From DASUAL01 sp035763805 (lineage in GTDB: Bacteria; Gemmatimonadota; Gemmatimonadetes; Gemmatimonadales; GWC2-71-9): a DNA stretch of 36,900 bases. The position numbers and the translations under genes are program-made. The number at the start of each line of letters is the position of its first letter. Position 1 is the stretch's first letter. Where the stretch lies: NCBI GenBank assembly GCA_035763805.1, contig DASUAL010000057.1, positions 1 through 36,900 of the forward strand, written 5' to 3'. Under the pieces are notes generated by a model. The model had not been told where the DNA came from. It did no database searches and was given only the letters and a program-made list of their open reading frames with translations. Of the stretch, positions 21,156-29,506 are shown one piece after another.

Positions 21156-23387
21156 TCAATTGCTTGGCGAACCGTACAGGGCCCCGTAGAGCTCCCGGTT
21201 GCGGAGCACGGAGCGCACGTAGTTCCGGGTCTCCTGATACGGGATCTGCTCGAGAAACTGGTCGGCGTCGTCGGCTCCCTCGCGGGCGAGCCAGCGTCTC
21301 GCAGGCGCGCCGCCGGCGTTGTAGGCCGCCACCGCCGCGTCGACCCGGCCGCCGAAGCGCCGCAATAGTTCATCCAAATGGGCCGCCCCGAGGTGCAGGT
21401 TCAGGTCGGGCAGCGTAATCCACTCCGGGTAGAACGTGACGTCGAGCCCGCGCGCGGTGACGGCTGCGGTGCCGGGAAGCAGCTGCGCCAGTCCCCGCGC
21501 GCCGGCGGGGGAGAGCGCCTCGGCATCGAATACGCTCTCCTGGCGCACGATGGCGACGAACAACAGCGGGTCGACGCCGAACTCCGCCGCCTCCGCCTCC
21601 ACCGCAGACCGGTTCGGCCACGGGAAGATGGCCCGCAAGGTGCGCGGATCGCCCGGCGCCTTGAGCGCGGCCTGCCAACCGAGCCGTACGGCCGCCGGGC
21701 CGAAACCCCGGACCGCGAGCCCGTCGCTCCACGAGAGGAGCGCGTCGAGGTCCTGCTGGGGCGCCCGCCCGAGGATCGCTCGCGCCTCGGTCTCCGCAGC
21801 ACTGTCGAGCCCTGCGAGCACGAGGGTGTCGAGGCGCGCGAGCGACGTGGCCACCGCGGGCGGCGGGTGCGGCAGCGGCGGTGCGGCGATGCGCAGCGGC
21901 GGGAGGTCGACCTCGCGGCGGGCACGCAGCCCGTAGTAGCCAAGGGAGTCCTCGCGGGCGAGCGCCAGCCAGGCGGCCCTCGCTCCAGCGGAATCGCCGC
22001 GCGCGAGCGCGAGCTTGCCGAGCCAGAAGCGCGCCGCAGTCCGCTGCGGCGCCGCCGCCGTCGCTTCAGCCTGATACAGCGCTGCGGCGCTGTCCAGCCG
22101 CCCCTCGCCCCTCGCCTGAGCCGCGAGCCGGAAGCGGGCAAGAGAGGCGCGCAGGTCGGCGGGGTAGCGGGCGATGAGCTCGCCGAACCACTGCTCCGCT
22201 CCAGCCCAATCGCCCCGGTCGGCGAGCATGTCGCCGAGGACGTAGAGCGCGGTGGGCGCCGCCGTGTCGGCGGCATAGGACTGCGCGAACCCGGACAGGG
22301 CTTCTTTGGCGCCGGGGTCGCCCAGGCGCGTGAGGATCCGGGCACGACGATAGATCGCCAGGGGGCCATGCGCGGCGTCCTGCGCGGCCGCGCGGTAGGC
22401 GCGCTCGGCCTCGCGCAGACGCCCTGCCCCGCTGAGGAGCTCACCCAGCAGCATGAGCGTCGCCGCGCTCGAGTCACCCTGGCGCACGGCTCGCTCCACG
22501 TGAATCCGGGCATCGCTCGCACCGCCATGTGGCTTCATGGCGCGCGCGAGTGCCACGCGCTCCGGCGGCGTGCGCGGCGGCAACGACGCGAGCGCCACAC
22601 CCACCGCCGCCGCCGCCGGGTCGGTCTGGGGCGCACGCGCCATCAACCCGTACAGCACGTCACGCGCCCGGGTGGAATCGCCCCGCGCCAGCGCCAGCCG
22701 GGCGACGTCCAGCGCCTGCCCGGCCTGCGCGAACGCCTCCAGGGCGGCGGCGCTGTCGCCCGCTGCAAGCAGCGCCTGCGCCCGTGCCGCGGGAACCTCG
22801 CGCGCCACGGGAGGCGGCAGGTCGGCGAGGAGACGGAACGCGATCGCCGTATCGCGCACGACGCGCGCCTGGCGCAGCCGGAGCCAGGGGTCGATCGCCG
22901 CGAGTCCGGCTGCGCGGGCGATCGCGTACGCCGCCGCAGCGCTGTCACGCTCACCCGCCGTCTCCCAGACGAGGGCGCCGCGCACGGCGAGGAGCCCCGC
23001 CCGGGGACCCCGCGCCCGCGCCCGCGCGGCCGCGAAGCGTGCGGCTGCCTGAACCGCGAGACCCAGTCGCGCCTCGGCTTGGCCCAGCACCGCAAGGGCT
23101 TCCCCCTCGCCATAGTCCTCGAGCCACGGTTGCCCCACGAGGAGGCTCCGCGCGCGGTCGTAGCGCCGGGCGTGCAGTTCCGCCTTCGCACCTTCGACAA
23201 CGAAGACGGCATTGAGGCTGGGCTGCCGCGCCGCGACCGCGAGCAGCGTTTCGGCCGCGTGCCAGGGCCGCCCGGCAAGCCGCAGCGACTCGGCGCGCTG
23301 CGCCACGTCCTGGGGCAGCGTTCGCTGCGCCGCGGCCGGGAGCGGGGCCGCGGCCCCGGCGAGCACGAGCACGGCCATCCGTTTCAC
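21156..23387 (-). CDS. Soluble lytic murein transglycosylase (Slt type), long TPR-like N-terminus
   Basis: A 743-residue periplasmic enzyme that cleaves peptidoglycan with formation of 1,6-anhydro ends. A signal peptide is visible (RMAVLVLAGAAAPLPAAAQ). Residues from about 25 to 570 are alanine-rich helical repeats of TPR type, which in the Slt family form the ring-shaped U and L domains. The C-terminal 150 residues are the catalytic SLT domain: the catalytic glutamate is in IVRQESVFDAEALSPAGARG, with LAQLLPGTA, AAYNAGG and ETRNYVRSVL after it. The GTG start at 23387 overlaps the stop of the GWxTD gene as GTGA, and an ATG three codons later is an alternative. The pairing of a GWxTD protein with a lytic transglycosylase suggests a joint envelope role. 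Confidence 0.92.
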   Translation of the reverse strand: MKRMAVLVLAGAAAPLPAAAQRTLPQDVAQRAESLRLAGRPWHAAETLLAVAARQPSLNAVFVVEGAKAELHARRYDRARSLLVGQPWLEDYGEGEALAVLGQAEARLGLAVQAAARFAAARARARGPRAGLLAVRGALVWETAGERDSAAAAYAIARAAGLAAIDPWLRLRQARVVRDTAIAFRLLADLPPPVAREVPAARAQALLAAGDSAAALEAFAQAGQALDVARLALARGDSTRARDVLYGLMARAPQTDPAAAAVGVALASLPPRTPPERVALARAMKPHGGASDARIHVERAVRQGDSSAATLMLLGELLSGAGRLREAERAYRAAAQDAAHGPLAIYRRARILTRLGDPGAKEALSGFAQSYAADTAAPTALYVLGDMLADRGDWAGAEQWFGELIARYPADLRASLARFRLAAQARGEGRLDSAAALYQAEATAAAPQRTAARFWLGKLALARGDSAGARAAWLALAREDSLGYYGLRARREVDLPPLRIAAPPLPHPPPAVATSLARLDTLVLAGLDSAAETEARAILGRAPQQDLDALLSWSDGLAVRGFGPAAVRLGWQAALKAPGDPRTLRAIFPWPNRSAVEAEAAEFGVDPLLFVAIVRQESVFDAEALSPAGARGLAQLLPGTAAVTARGLDVTFYPEWITLPDLNLHLGAAHLDELLRRFGGRVDAAVAAYNAGGAPARRWLAREGADDADQFLEQIPYQETRNYVRSVLRNRELYGALYGSPSN

Positions 23388-24748
23388 TGCGCGCGGCGCA
23401 CCCGTGCGAGCACGCGCTGGTACTCGGCGCGAGACGTCGGCGTCAAGCGGAATCGGCCGAAACCGGTCTGGTCCTGAAAGAAGAGGGTGAGTCGCAGCTG
23501 GGTGTATGTCCAGCGGATGCCGCGCGCTCCGCTGCGGGAGACGTCGGCGCTGAAGTCGAACACGTCGTCGGGCTCGCCGAGTGTAATGAACACCTCGCCA
23601 CGGTCTGTCAACCAGCCGGGGTCGCCGCCCTCCTGGAACCGTCGGTTCGCGATCTGCACGCGCCGGAAGTACTCCTCGAGCGCCTCGTTCTCCGGCGTGA
23701 TCGGCACGGGATCGGTGGCTTTGAAGAAGTCCCGCCACACGTTCGGGCGCTCGTCCGTCGTGGCCTTGCGCAGTTTCTCGACCCAGTCCTGGCGGTCGAA
23801 GTAGCGCAGCAAGCTGATCATCTCGTCGAAGTTGGTGATCGCCCACTGGTCGGAGAAGCTGACCAGGAACGGCGCCCGCACCGCGCGCGGTGCGCCGGCT
23901 CCGACCGCCACCACCTCAAGCTCCCCCTCGCCCACGGGCAGCTCGCCCGGCCGGAAGGCCAACTGCGCCCGCGCCAGACGCTGGTCGCCCCCGAGCGCAA
24001 CGGTATCGCCGGCGATCTGGACGCCGCTCCGATCGAAGGCACGGGCCGCCAGCCGCGTGCCCGGGGGCACCCTGTACGCCTCGATGTAGAACCGTAGCGA
24101 GTCGCCGCCGTAGGGCAGGGTGGCGCGGGTGTTCACCAGCAACTTCGGCAGCTCGGCGGGGCTGGTGCGCCCCGAGCCTTCGTAGATCGGGATCAGCGAG
24201 CTCAACGCCTGCCCGGTGAAGCGCGGCACGGTGTCGGAGCGCTCCTGGCGCGTCGAGGAGGGGCTGTTCCGGTCCCGGACCGTCACGGTCAGGGTGTAGA
24301 CACCCGGCAGGAGGCCGACGAACTGCTGGTAGATCACGCTCTCGTCGGCGCGCAGCGTTTCCTGGAACGTGCGCACGCGCACCGTCTCCTCGCTCGCGAG
24401 CTGACGCACGCGGGCGGTGTCTGCGCGGAACGTCACCTCGACGTGGTACTGGGCCAGGAACTCGTTGCCGTCCCGCTGAAAGCTCAGGGAGTTGTTGGCG
24501 AGCGAAAGCGCGAACACGACCAACGTCGAGTCGGGCGACGCGTCGGCAAGGTAGCGCACCGAGGCGACGAAGGGGAGCGGCGGCCCCGCCACGAGGAAGC
24601 CCATCCTGCGGTACACCGTGCCGGCGTCGAACAGGGACGGCACCGTCGTGCCCGGCTGAGGGCGCGGCTCGGTCCCGACGCGTTGCCACTGACCGCAGCC
24701 GGCGACGGCTGCGCCTGCGAGGAGCGCCATCTTCGCGAGTCGTCTCAC
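23384..24748 (-). CDS. GWxTD-domain lipoprotein
   Basis: A 454-residue lipoprotein with a lipobox (LAGAAVAGC, cysteine near residue 18), so it is probably anchored in an envelope membrane. The GWxTD domain near the C-terminus is recognised from EGGDPGWLTDRGEVFITLG followed by EPDDV. The preceding N-terminal part is beta-rich. The function of GWxTD proteins is not established, though they occur in Bacteroidota, Gemmatimonadota and relatives. The GTG start at 24748 leaves only 41 bp to the divergent kinase gene, so the promoters must overlap. Its stop overlaps the start of the lytic transglycosylase, suggesting a single transcript. Confidence 0.9.
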   Translation of the reverse strand: MRRLAKMALLAGAAVAGCGQWQRVGTEPRPQPGTTVPSLFDAGTVYRRMGFLVAGPPLPFVASVRYLADASPDSTLVVFALSLANNSLSFQRDGNEFLAQYHVEVTFRADTARVRQLASEETVRVRTFQETLRADESVIYQQFVGLLPGVYTLTVTVRDRNSPSSTRQERSDTVPRFTGQALSSLIPIYEGSGRTSPAELPKLLVNTRATLPYGGDSLRFYIEAYRVPPGTRLAARAFDRSGVQIAGDTVALGGDQRLARAQLAFRPGELPVGEGELEVVAVGAGAPRAVRAPFLVSFSDQWAITNFDEMISLLRYFDRQDWVEKLRKATTDERPNVWRDFFKATDPVPITPENEALEEYFRRVQIANRRFQEGGDPGWLTDRGEVFITLGEPDDVFDFSADVSRSGARGIRWTYTQLRLTLFFQDQTGFGRFRLTPTSRAEYQRVLARVRRAQ

Positions 24749-24777
24749 TTGCTCAACCTCAAATCCGGGCGTTAGTT
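24749..24777 (+). promoter_or_regulatory. Candidate promoter of the kinase-pyrE operon
   Basis: TTGCTC (24749-24754) and TTAGTT (24772-24777) are 17 bp apart. Transcription would start within a few bases of the kinase ATG at 24790, so the mRNA may be nearly leaderless. The -35 element lies directly beside the first codon of the divergent GWxTD gene. Confidence 0.4.
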
Positions 24778-24789
24778 TCGCGCGTCCCC

Positions 24790-25704
24790 ATGCCCAGCGA
24801 CAACCTCGCCGGCCGGACCATCGCCGGCTATCGCCTCCTCGAGCGCGTCGGCGAGGGCGGCACGGCGGAGGTCTATCGCGCCGAGCACTCGGAGCGCGGC
24901 ACCTGCGCGTTCAAGGTATTGCGCCCGCGACTGCGGGGCGACCCCACGGCGGTCCAGCGCTTCCTGCGAGAGGCGGGGTACGGCTCGCGGGTCCAGCATC
25001 CGGGCGTCGTGCGCACCTACGACTACGGCGAAGCCGAGGGCCTGTACTACCTGGCGCTCGAATGGGCCGAGGGAAAGTCCCTCGCCGATTACGTACACCG
25101 CGCCGGCCCCCTCGCTCCGGCGAGGGTGGGCCGTCTGGTGCGCCAGCTTGCAGATGCGCTGAGCGCGGCGCACCAGGCGGGGATCATCCACCGCGACTTG
25201 AAGCCGGAGAACATCATGTACGCCCCGGACACCGAGCGGGCCAAGCTGCTCGACTTCGGGATCGCCCGCGACGCGGATCTCCCCGCGGAGCAGCGGCTCA
25301 CCCGAACCGGTTTCTTCGTCGGGACACTCAAGTACGTGGCCCCCGAGGCCCTGTCGGGCGAGCTCGTCGACGGCCGCGCCGACATCTTCAGCCTGGCGAC
25401 GATCACCTACTGGCTGCTCACGGGCCGCCACCCCTACACCGGCAAGAGCCCCCGGGAACTGTTCCAACAGCTTCTCACCGCCGCCCCGATCCCGCTCAAC
25501 GAGGCGGACCCTGAGCGGCGCTTCCCGCCTGCGCTCGAGGCAGCGGTCATGCGGGGCCTGGCACGCGATCCCAACCGGCGCCAGCCCACCGTGACCGCCT
25601 TCGCTGAGGAAGTCGAGACTGGGATTGCCGCCGGCCCAGCGGGGGGTGGGCGCGGCGTGCTCGCGGCCATCAAGCGGGTAATTCGGTGGGCAGGTCGAGA
25701 GTAG
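24790..25704 (+). CDS. Cytosolic Ser/Thr protein kinase
   Basis: A 304-residue Hanks-type kinase with no membrane segment or sensor domain. In order: glycine loop GEGGTAEVYRAE, ATP-binding lysine in CAFKVLRP, catalytic loop IIHRDLKPENIMY, DFGIA, and the activation-segment end VAPEALSG. All catalytic residues are present, so it should be active. The last 25 residues carry no recognised domain. It is followed 28 bases later by pyrE and then by a sigma54-activator-like gene, an arrangement that suggests a shared transcript. The substrate is unknown. No clear ribosome site precedes the ATG. Confidence 0.93.
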   Translation: MPSDNLAGRTIAGYRLLERVGEGGTAEVYRAEHSERGTCAFKVLRPRLRGDPTAVQRFLREAGYGSRVQHPGVVRTYDYGEAEGLYYLALEWAEGKSLADYVHRAGPLAPARVGRLVRQLADALSAAHQAGIIHRDLKPENIMYAPDTERAKLLDFGIARDADLPAEQRLTRTGFFVGTLKYVAPEALSGELVDGRADIFSLATITYWLLTGRHPYTGKSPRELFQQLLTAAPIPLNEADPERRFPPALEAAVMRGLARDPNRRQPTVTAFAEEVETGIAAGPAGGGRGVLAAIKRVIRWAGRE

Positions 25705-25721
25705 TAGTAGTCGCTACTACT
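25703..25721 (+). other. Hairpin at the kinase-pyrE junction
   Basis: AGTAGTAG, a TCG loop and CTACTACT form a perfect 8-bp stem that begins in the stop codon of the kinase gene. There is no T-run, so it is not a standard terminator. It ends 11 bases before the pyrE ATG and might mask or expose it. Confidence 0.45.
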
Positions 25722-25732
25722 TCAACACCTCC

Positions 25733-26293
25733 ATGACGTCCCCTGCGTCTCTCCAGCAGCGACTCCGGGATCTGTTGCGCGCCCGGTCTGTCACTCACGG
25801 CGATTTCACGTTGGCTTCAGGACGCCGCTCTAGGTTCTACATCGATGCCCGGCGCACCACGATGTCGGGGGAGGGCCTCGAACTGGTCGGTGCGCTCGCC
25901 CTCGCGCGGCTCACGGCCCGCGGCTGGGAGCCGCAGCTGGTCGGCGGTCTCACCCTCGGGGCCGACCCGGTTGCATACGCCATCGCCGTCGTCGGCCGGG
26001 GGCAGGGTCGCATGCTCGACGCGTTCACGGTCCGCAAGCAGGCGAAGACGCACGGCGCCGGGAAGCGCATCGAGGGGTGCTTCCGGAAGGGCGCGGCCGT
26101 CGTCATCGTGGAAGACGTAATCACCACCGGCCAGTCGGCGCTGGAAGCGATCCGTGCGGTCGAGAGCGAGGGCGGGCGAGTGCTCGGCGTGCTCGCGGTG
26201 GTCGACCGGGAAGAGGGCGGCCGCGCCGCTCTCGAGCGGGCCGGCTACCCGGTTGAGGCGCTGGTCACAGCCACGGAGCTCGGGCTGCAGTGA
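25733..26293 (+). CDS. pyrE: Orotate phosphoribosyltransferase
   Basis: A 186-residue enzyme of pyrimidine synthesis that transfers the phosphoribosyl group of PRPP to orotate, giving OMP. The PRPP-binding loop is VVIVEDVITTGQSALEAI (about residues 122-139). The N-terminal FTLASGRRSRFYIDAR is the family's substrate-binding start, and VRKQAKTHG is the flexible catalytic loop. Its length is close to the usual bacterial one. The ATG at 25733 has no evident Shine-Dalgarno site. The stop overlaps the GTG of the sigma54-activator-like gene. No other pyrimidine gene is adjacent. Confidence 0.95.
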   Translation: MTSPASLQQRLRDLLRARSVTHGDFTLASGRRSRFYIDARRTTMSGEGLELVGALALARLTARGWEPQLVGGLTLGADPVAYAIAVVGRGQGRMLDAFTVRKQAKTHGAGKRIEGCFRKGAAVVIVEDVITTGQSALEAIRAVESEGGRVLGVLAVVDREEGGRAALERAGYPVEALVTATELGLQ

Positions 26294-27675
26294 CGGCGCC
26301 GGGCGACATCCTGCTCCTCGTCGTCCGGCTGAGCGATTCGTTCAGCGATTTCTGGCCCGTGCTCGCGCGCGAGCTGGGCGTGTCCTTCGCGGAGTGGACA
26401 CCGAGCACCGAGGAGGTGCCGCCGCCGGGGGTCGGTGTCGTGTTGATAGCGGCAGGCGGACACGAGACCCAGATCGGGACAGTGATCCCGCACTTGGCCG
26501 TCCCCTCCGATATCCCCGTCATAGTCGTCGGGTCGTCCGTGTCCCACCGGCTCGCGGCGCAGGCCGTGGCCGCCGGGGCATCGGACTACTTCGCGCTGCC
26601 GGACGACCGCGATGGCCTGCGCGACGCCCTGGCCGCCGCGGTGCAGCGCCGCCGCGCGGCCCTGGGCCGCACGGCCCTGGCCCACCTCGAGGCGCAGGCG
26701 CACGCGTTTCGGGAGATCGTGGGCGAAAGCCCCGCGCTGAAGGCGCTACTCGAGCGCGCGGCGCGCGTGATGCCTCACGGCGACGCCACCATCCTGATCA
26801 CCGGGGAGACGGGTACCGGCAAGGAGTTGCTCGCACGGGCACTTCACTACGGCAGCCCCCGGGCCGCGGCGCCGTTCGTGGAGCTGAATTGCGCCGCCCT
26901 CCCCCCACAACTGCTCGAAAGCGAGCTGTTCGGCCACGAGCGTGGCGCATTCACGGACGCCAAGACTGCAAAGCCGGGACTGTTCGAGGTCGCGCAGGGC
27001 GGTACGCTGTTCCTCGACGAGATCGACCACCTCGCCCCCGAGCTCCAGGGCAAGCTGCTGCGGGCGCTCGAGCAGAAGAGCGTGCGCCGTCTGGGCGCGA
27101 CCGCCTCGCGCACCGTGAACGTGCGCATCGTCGCGGCCACGAACGCAGACCTCGCCGTTGCCGTCCAGGACGGCCGGTTCCGTGAGGACCTGTACTACCG
27201 CCTGAACGTCGTGACGCTGGAGTTGCCACCGTTGCGCGAGCGCGGCGAGGACGTGATGCTCCTCGCGGAGTGCTTCCTGACCAAGTTCAGCACCCAGTAC
27301 GGACTGCCCCAGCCGGCGGTCACGCCCGAAGTGCGCCGCGCACTGCTCGCGCACGCCTGGCCGGGTAACATCCGCGAGCTCCGCAACACCGTCGAGCGCG
27401 CGGTGTTGCTCTCGCCGCCCGGCACCTTCGCGCTCGCGGAACTCGAGCGCCGCCCCCCGCGAGCCACCGCGGCGAGTGGCGGCACGCTCCCGTTCCCCGC
27501 GCCGCTCGCCGACATCCAGCGCGCCGCGGCCCGCGCAATGCTCGAGGCCACCGGGGGGAACCGCTCTGCAGCGGCCCGCCGACTCGGCATCTCGCGCTCC
27601 CGGCTGCAGCGTCTGCTGGAAGAAGGTGGAGCGCCCGAGGTGAGTGAAGATGACACGGATGCTGACACGAATTGA
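26290..27675 (+). CDS. Sigma54-interaction domain regulator with a degenerate receiver
   Basis: A 461-residue NtrC-like protein. Residues 1-120 resemble a response receiver fold (ILLLVVRL, VVLIAAGG, IPVIVVGSSVSHRLAA) but the acidic pocket and phospho-acceptor Asp are not evident where expected, so it is probably a pseudo-receiver. The AAA+ domain has Walker A GETGTGKEL, the L1 loop ERGAFTDAKTAKPG and Walker B GTLFLDEIDHL, then the R-finger region RFREDLYYRLNVV and PLRERGEDV. The L1 loop reads GAFTDA rather than the canonical GAFTGA. A Fis-type helix-turn-helix closes the protein (NRSAAARRLGISRSRLQRLL). The GTG start at 26290 overlaps the pyrE stop. The acidic tail SEDDTDADTN is unusual. Confidence 0.92.
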   Translation: MTAPGDILLLVVRLSDSFSDFWPVLARELGVSFAEWTPSTEEVPPPGVGVVLIAAGGHETQIGTVIPHLAVPSDIPVIVVGSSVSHRLAAQAVAAGASDYFALPDDRDGLRDALAAAVQRRRAALGRTALAHLEAQAHAFREIVGESPALKALLERAARVMPHGDATILITGETGTGKELLARALHYGSPRAAAPFVELNCAALPPQLLESELFGHERGAFTDAKTAKPGLFEVAQGGTLFLDEIDHLAPELQGKLLRALEQKSVRRLGATASRTVNVRIVAATNADLAVAVQDGRFREDLYYRLNVVTLELPPLRERGEDVMLLAECFLTKFSTQYGLPQPAVTPEVRRALLAHAWPGNIRELRNTVERAVLLSPPGTFALAELERRPPRATAASGGTLPFPAPLADIQRAAARAMLEATGGNRSAAARRLGISRSRLQRLLEEGGAPEVSEDDTDADTN

Positions 27676-27793
27676 GCCAACCTGTCACGGGGCGGCCCAG
27701 GCACGGCCAGCCATCACCCGACCTCCCAACAACTTAGCGTGGCCTGACGCTTGCCCCAAACGCGGATTGAACCCGCGCCCCGGAAGGACGCTT

Positions 27794-28411
27794 ATGCGCA
27801 GACTGTTCTTTGGGCTGGTGGTGCTGGCGCTCGCGATCGCGTGCGGCGAGTCGAGCGGTCCGGCGACGCCTCCGCCCCGTCCCACGGCCCGACTGCACTT
27901 CCTGGTCCAGGACCCGAACGCGCCGCCGCTCCTCACCGACACGGCCAGCTTCTATGCGAAGCTGGGTGAGGGGCGTGAAGTGCGGATGCACTACCAGGGT
28001 GCCGCGCCTGGCCAGATTGGTGAGGAGTTCCTGCGGTTCGAAGTTCCAGATGAAGGCCTGTACCGGCGACCGGACGGCAGCCTGTTTCAGGTCGGTGATT
28101 CTATTCTGATCACCATCCTGATCCCGGATCTCACGAAGTTCTCCTTCGAGTTCGAGCCGTCCGGGCTGCAGTTCAACCCCAGCAAGCCGGCCCGCCTCAG
28201 GCTCAAATACCTGCATGGCGACCACGACTTCGACAACGACGGCGTGGAGGGAGACCCGGACGATGTGGAGATCGAGAGCGACTCCATCGACGTGTGGCGT
28301 CGGCAGCCGCCCGACACGCTGTGGTTCCGCCTTGGGGCGCTCAAGCTCGAGTCGGCTGACGAACTCTACGCCGAGATCCTGCATTTTACGGACCACGCGA
28401 TCGCGTGGTGA
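27794..28411 (+). CDS. Putative lipoprotein with an acidic Asp-rich segment
   Basis: A 205-residue protein starting at ATG 27794 with GGAAGG eight bases upstream. The N-terminus MRRLFFGLVVLALAIACGESSG looks like a lipoprotein signal with the cysteine at residue 17, though the lipobox is not perfect. A beta-rich region follows. Near residue 150 there is an acidic segment (DHDFDNDGVEGDPDDVEIE) like a calcium-binding loop. The family is not recognised. It follows the sigma54-activator-like gene after 118 bases and precedes a TPR gene by 21, but it could also be separate from the former. Confidence 0.75.
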   Translation: MRRLFFGLVVLALAIACGESSGPATPPPRPTARLHFLVQDPNAPPLLTDTASFYAKLGEGREVRMHYQGAAPGQIGEEFLRFEVPDEGLYRRPDGSLFQVGDSILITILIPDLTKFSFEFEPSGLQFNPSKPARLRLKYLHGDHDFDNDGVEGDPDDVEIESDSIDVWRRQPPDTLWFRLGALKLESADELYAEILHFTDHAIAW

Positions 28412-28432
28412 CGACGCGACGGGAGCCGGGTC

Positions 28433-29431
28433 GTGACATCGCTCGCGGACGAATCGGGGCTCCTCACTGAGCTGCGGACCCTGGCGGCGCAGGGTCGGCA
28501 CCGGGAAGTGCTCGAGCGGCTCCACGGACTGCCGGTCGACGCGTTGGAGGGTCGGACGGCGTTCGCCCTGCTCGCGGCCGAAGCGCACGGCCGCCTGGGC
28601 GACCACGCGGAAGCGCAGCGCTGGACCGCCCTGGCCCTGGTCGCGGCGCGGTTACATGGCGAGCGGCAGGCGGAGTTGCGGGCCCTGAACTATCAGGGTG
28701 CCATCGCCCTGCGCCGTGGCGACGTCGATGAGGCGGAGCAGCGCTTTGCCGATGCGCTGGAGCTGGCGCGCGCGGTGCAGGCCCACGCGGTCCAGGCCCG
28801 GTCCCTGAACAACCTGGGCGTCATCGCCTCGTTGCGGGGGGATCCCGCATCGGCGCTGGCAAACTATCAGCTCGCACTCGCCGCCTACCAGCAGGCGGGG
28901 CTCGTCCGGGGGATCGCCGAGACGCACCACAACATCGGGATCAGCTGGCGGGAGCGGGCCGACTACCGCCGGGCGCTCCAATCCGCCGAGCAAGCGGTGC
29001 GCCTCGCCACGCAGGTGAAGGACGATAGTCTGCTAGGCCTCGCCCTCGCCGGGCGGGCCGAGATCCACGTCCTCATGGGGGACGCCGACCTCGCCAGCGC
29101 CGAGCTCCAGCGCGCAGCCGAGGCGTATCGGCGGGTGCAGTTCGAAGCGGGCCTCCCGGAGGTCTGGCGACTGCAGAGCGCCGTGGCGCGCGCCCGCGGC
29201 GACCTGCCGAAAGCGCTCCAGCTGCTGCGGCAGGCGGCCGAACTCGCCGCGAAGCAGGGGAGCGCCGAATCACTCGCCGCCGTGGAGCGCGACCTGGGCG
29301 CGGCGCTCGAGGCGCAGGGTGACCAGCTCGCGGCGCGGACAGCGCGGGAGCGCGCGGTCGCGCTGTACCAGCGGCTGGGCGCGACCAAGGCCGCCCAGGA
29401 GATGGCCGCCCTGATCGCCGGGGCCACCTGA
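28433..29431 (+). CDS. TPR-repeat protein
   Basis: A 332-residue soluble protein built almost wholly of tetratricopeptide-type repeats, for example ALNYQGAIALRRGDVDEAEQ, LNNLGVIASLRGDPASALAN, HHNIGISWRERADYRRALQS and LALAGRAEIHVLMGDADLAS. There is no signal peptide or membrane segment, so it is probably cytosolic and a protein-interaction scaffold. It is preceded by a lipoprotein gene 21 bases away and followed by a terminator-like structure that is oriented for the opposite strand. The GTG start at 28433 has a weak GGAGCCGGG upstream. Confidence 0.85.
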   Translation: MTSLADESGLLTELRTLAAQGRHREVLERLHGLPVDALEGRTAFALLAAEAHGRLGDHAEAQRWTALALVAARLHGERQAELRALNYQGAIALRRGDVDEAEQRFADALELARAVQAHAVQARSLNNLGVIASLRGDPASALANYQLALAAYQQAGLVRGIAETHHNIGISWRERADYRRALQSAEQAVRLATQVKDDSLLGLALAGRAEIHVLMGDADLASAELQRAAEAYRRVQFEAGLPEVWRLQSAVARARGDLPKALQLLRQAAELAAKQGSAESLAAVERDLGAALEAQGDQLAARTARERAVALYQRLGATKAAQEMAALIAGAT

Positions 29432-29445
29432 GGAAACCCGCCAAC

Positions 29446-29481
29446 AAAAAAACGGGCGGCGCAGAAGAGTCCGCCGCCCGT
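29446..29481 (-). terminator. Rho-independent terminator of the acidic lipoprotein gene
   Basis: A 10-bp perfect stem (ACGGGCGGCG with CGCCGCCCGT, 29452-29461 and 29472-29481) with a 10-base loop. On the minus strand it is followed by seven T (complement of 29446-29452), so it terminates the gene at 29507-30304. It may also slow plus-strand transcription from the TPR gene, but that strand has no T-run. Confidence 0.88.
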
Positions 29482-29506
29482 GCCCCTCCCAGCGCTGGCG
29501 TGCGCG

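Noticed and set aside
21378..23477. Long plus-strand ORF of 699 codons
   Set aside because: It is antisense to the lytic transglycosylase gene, whose catalytic domain and signal peptide are clear.
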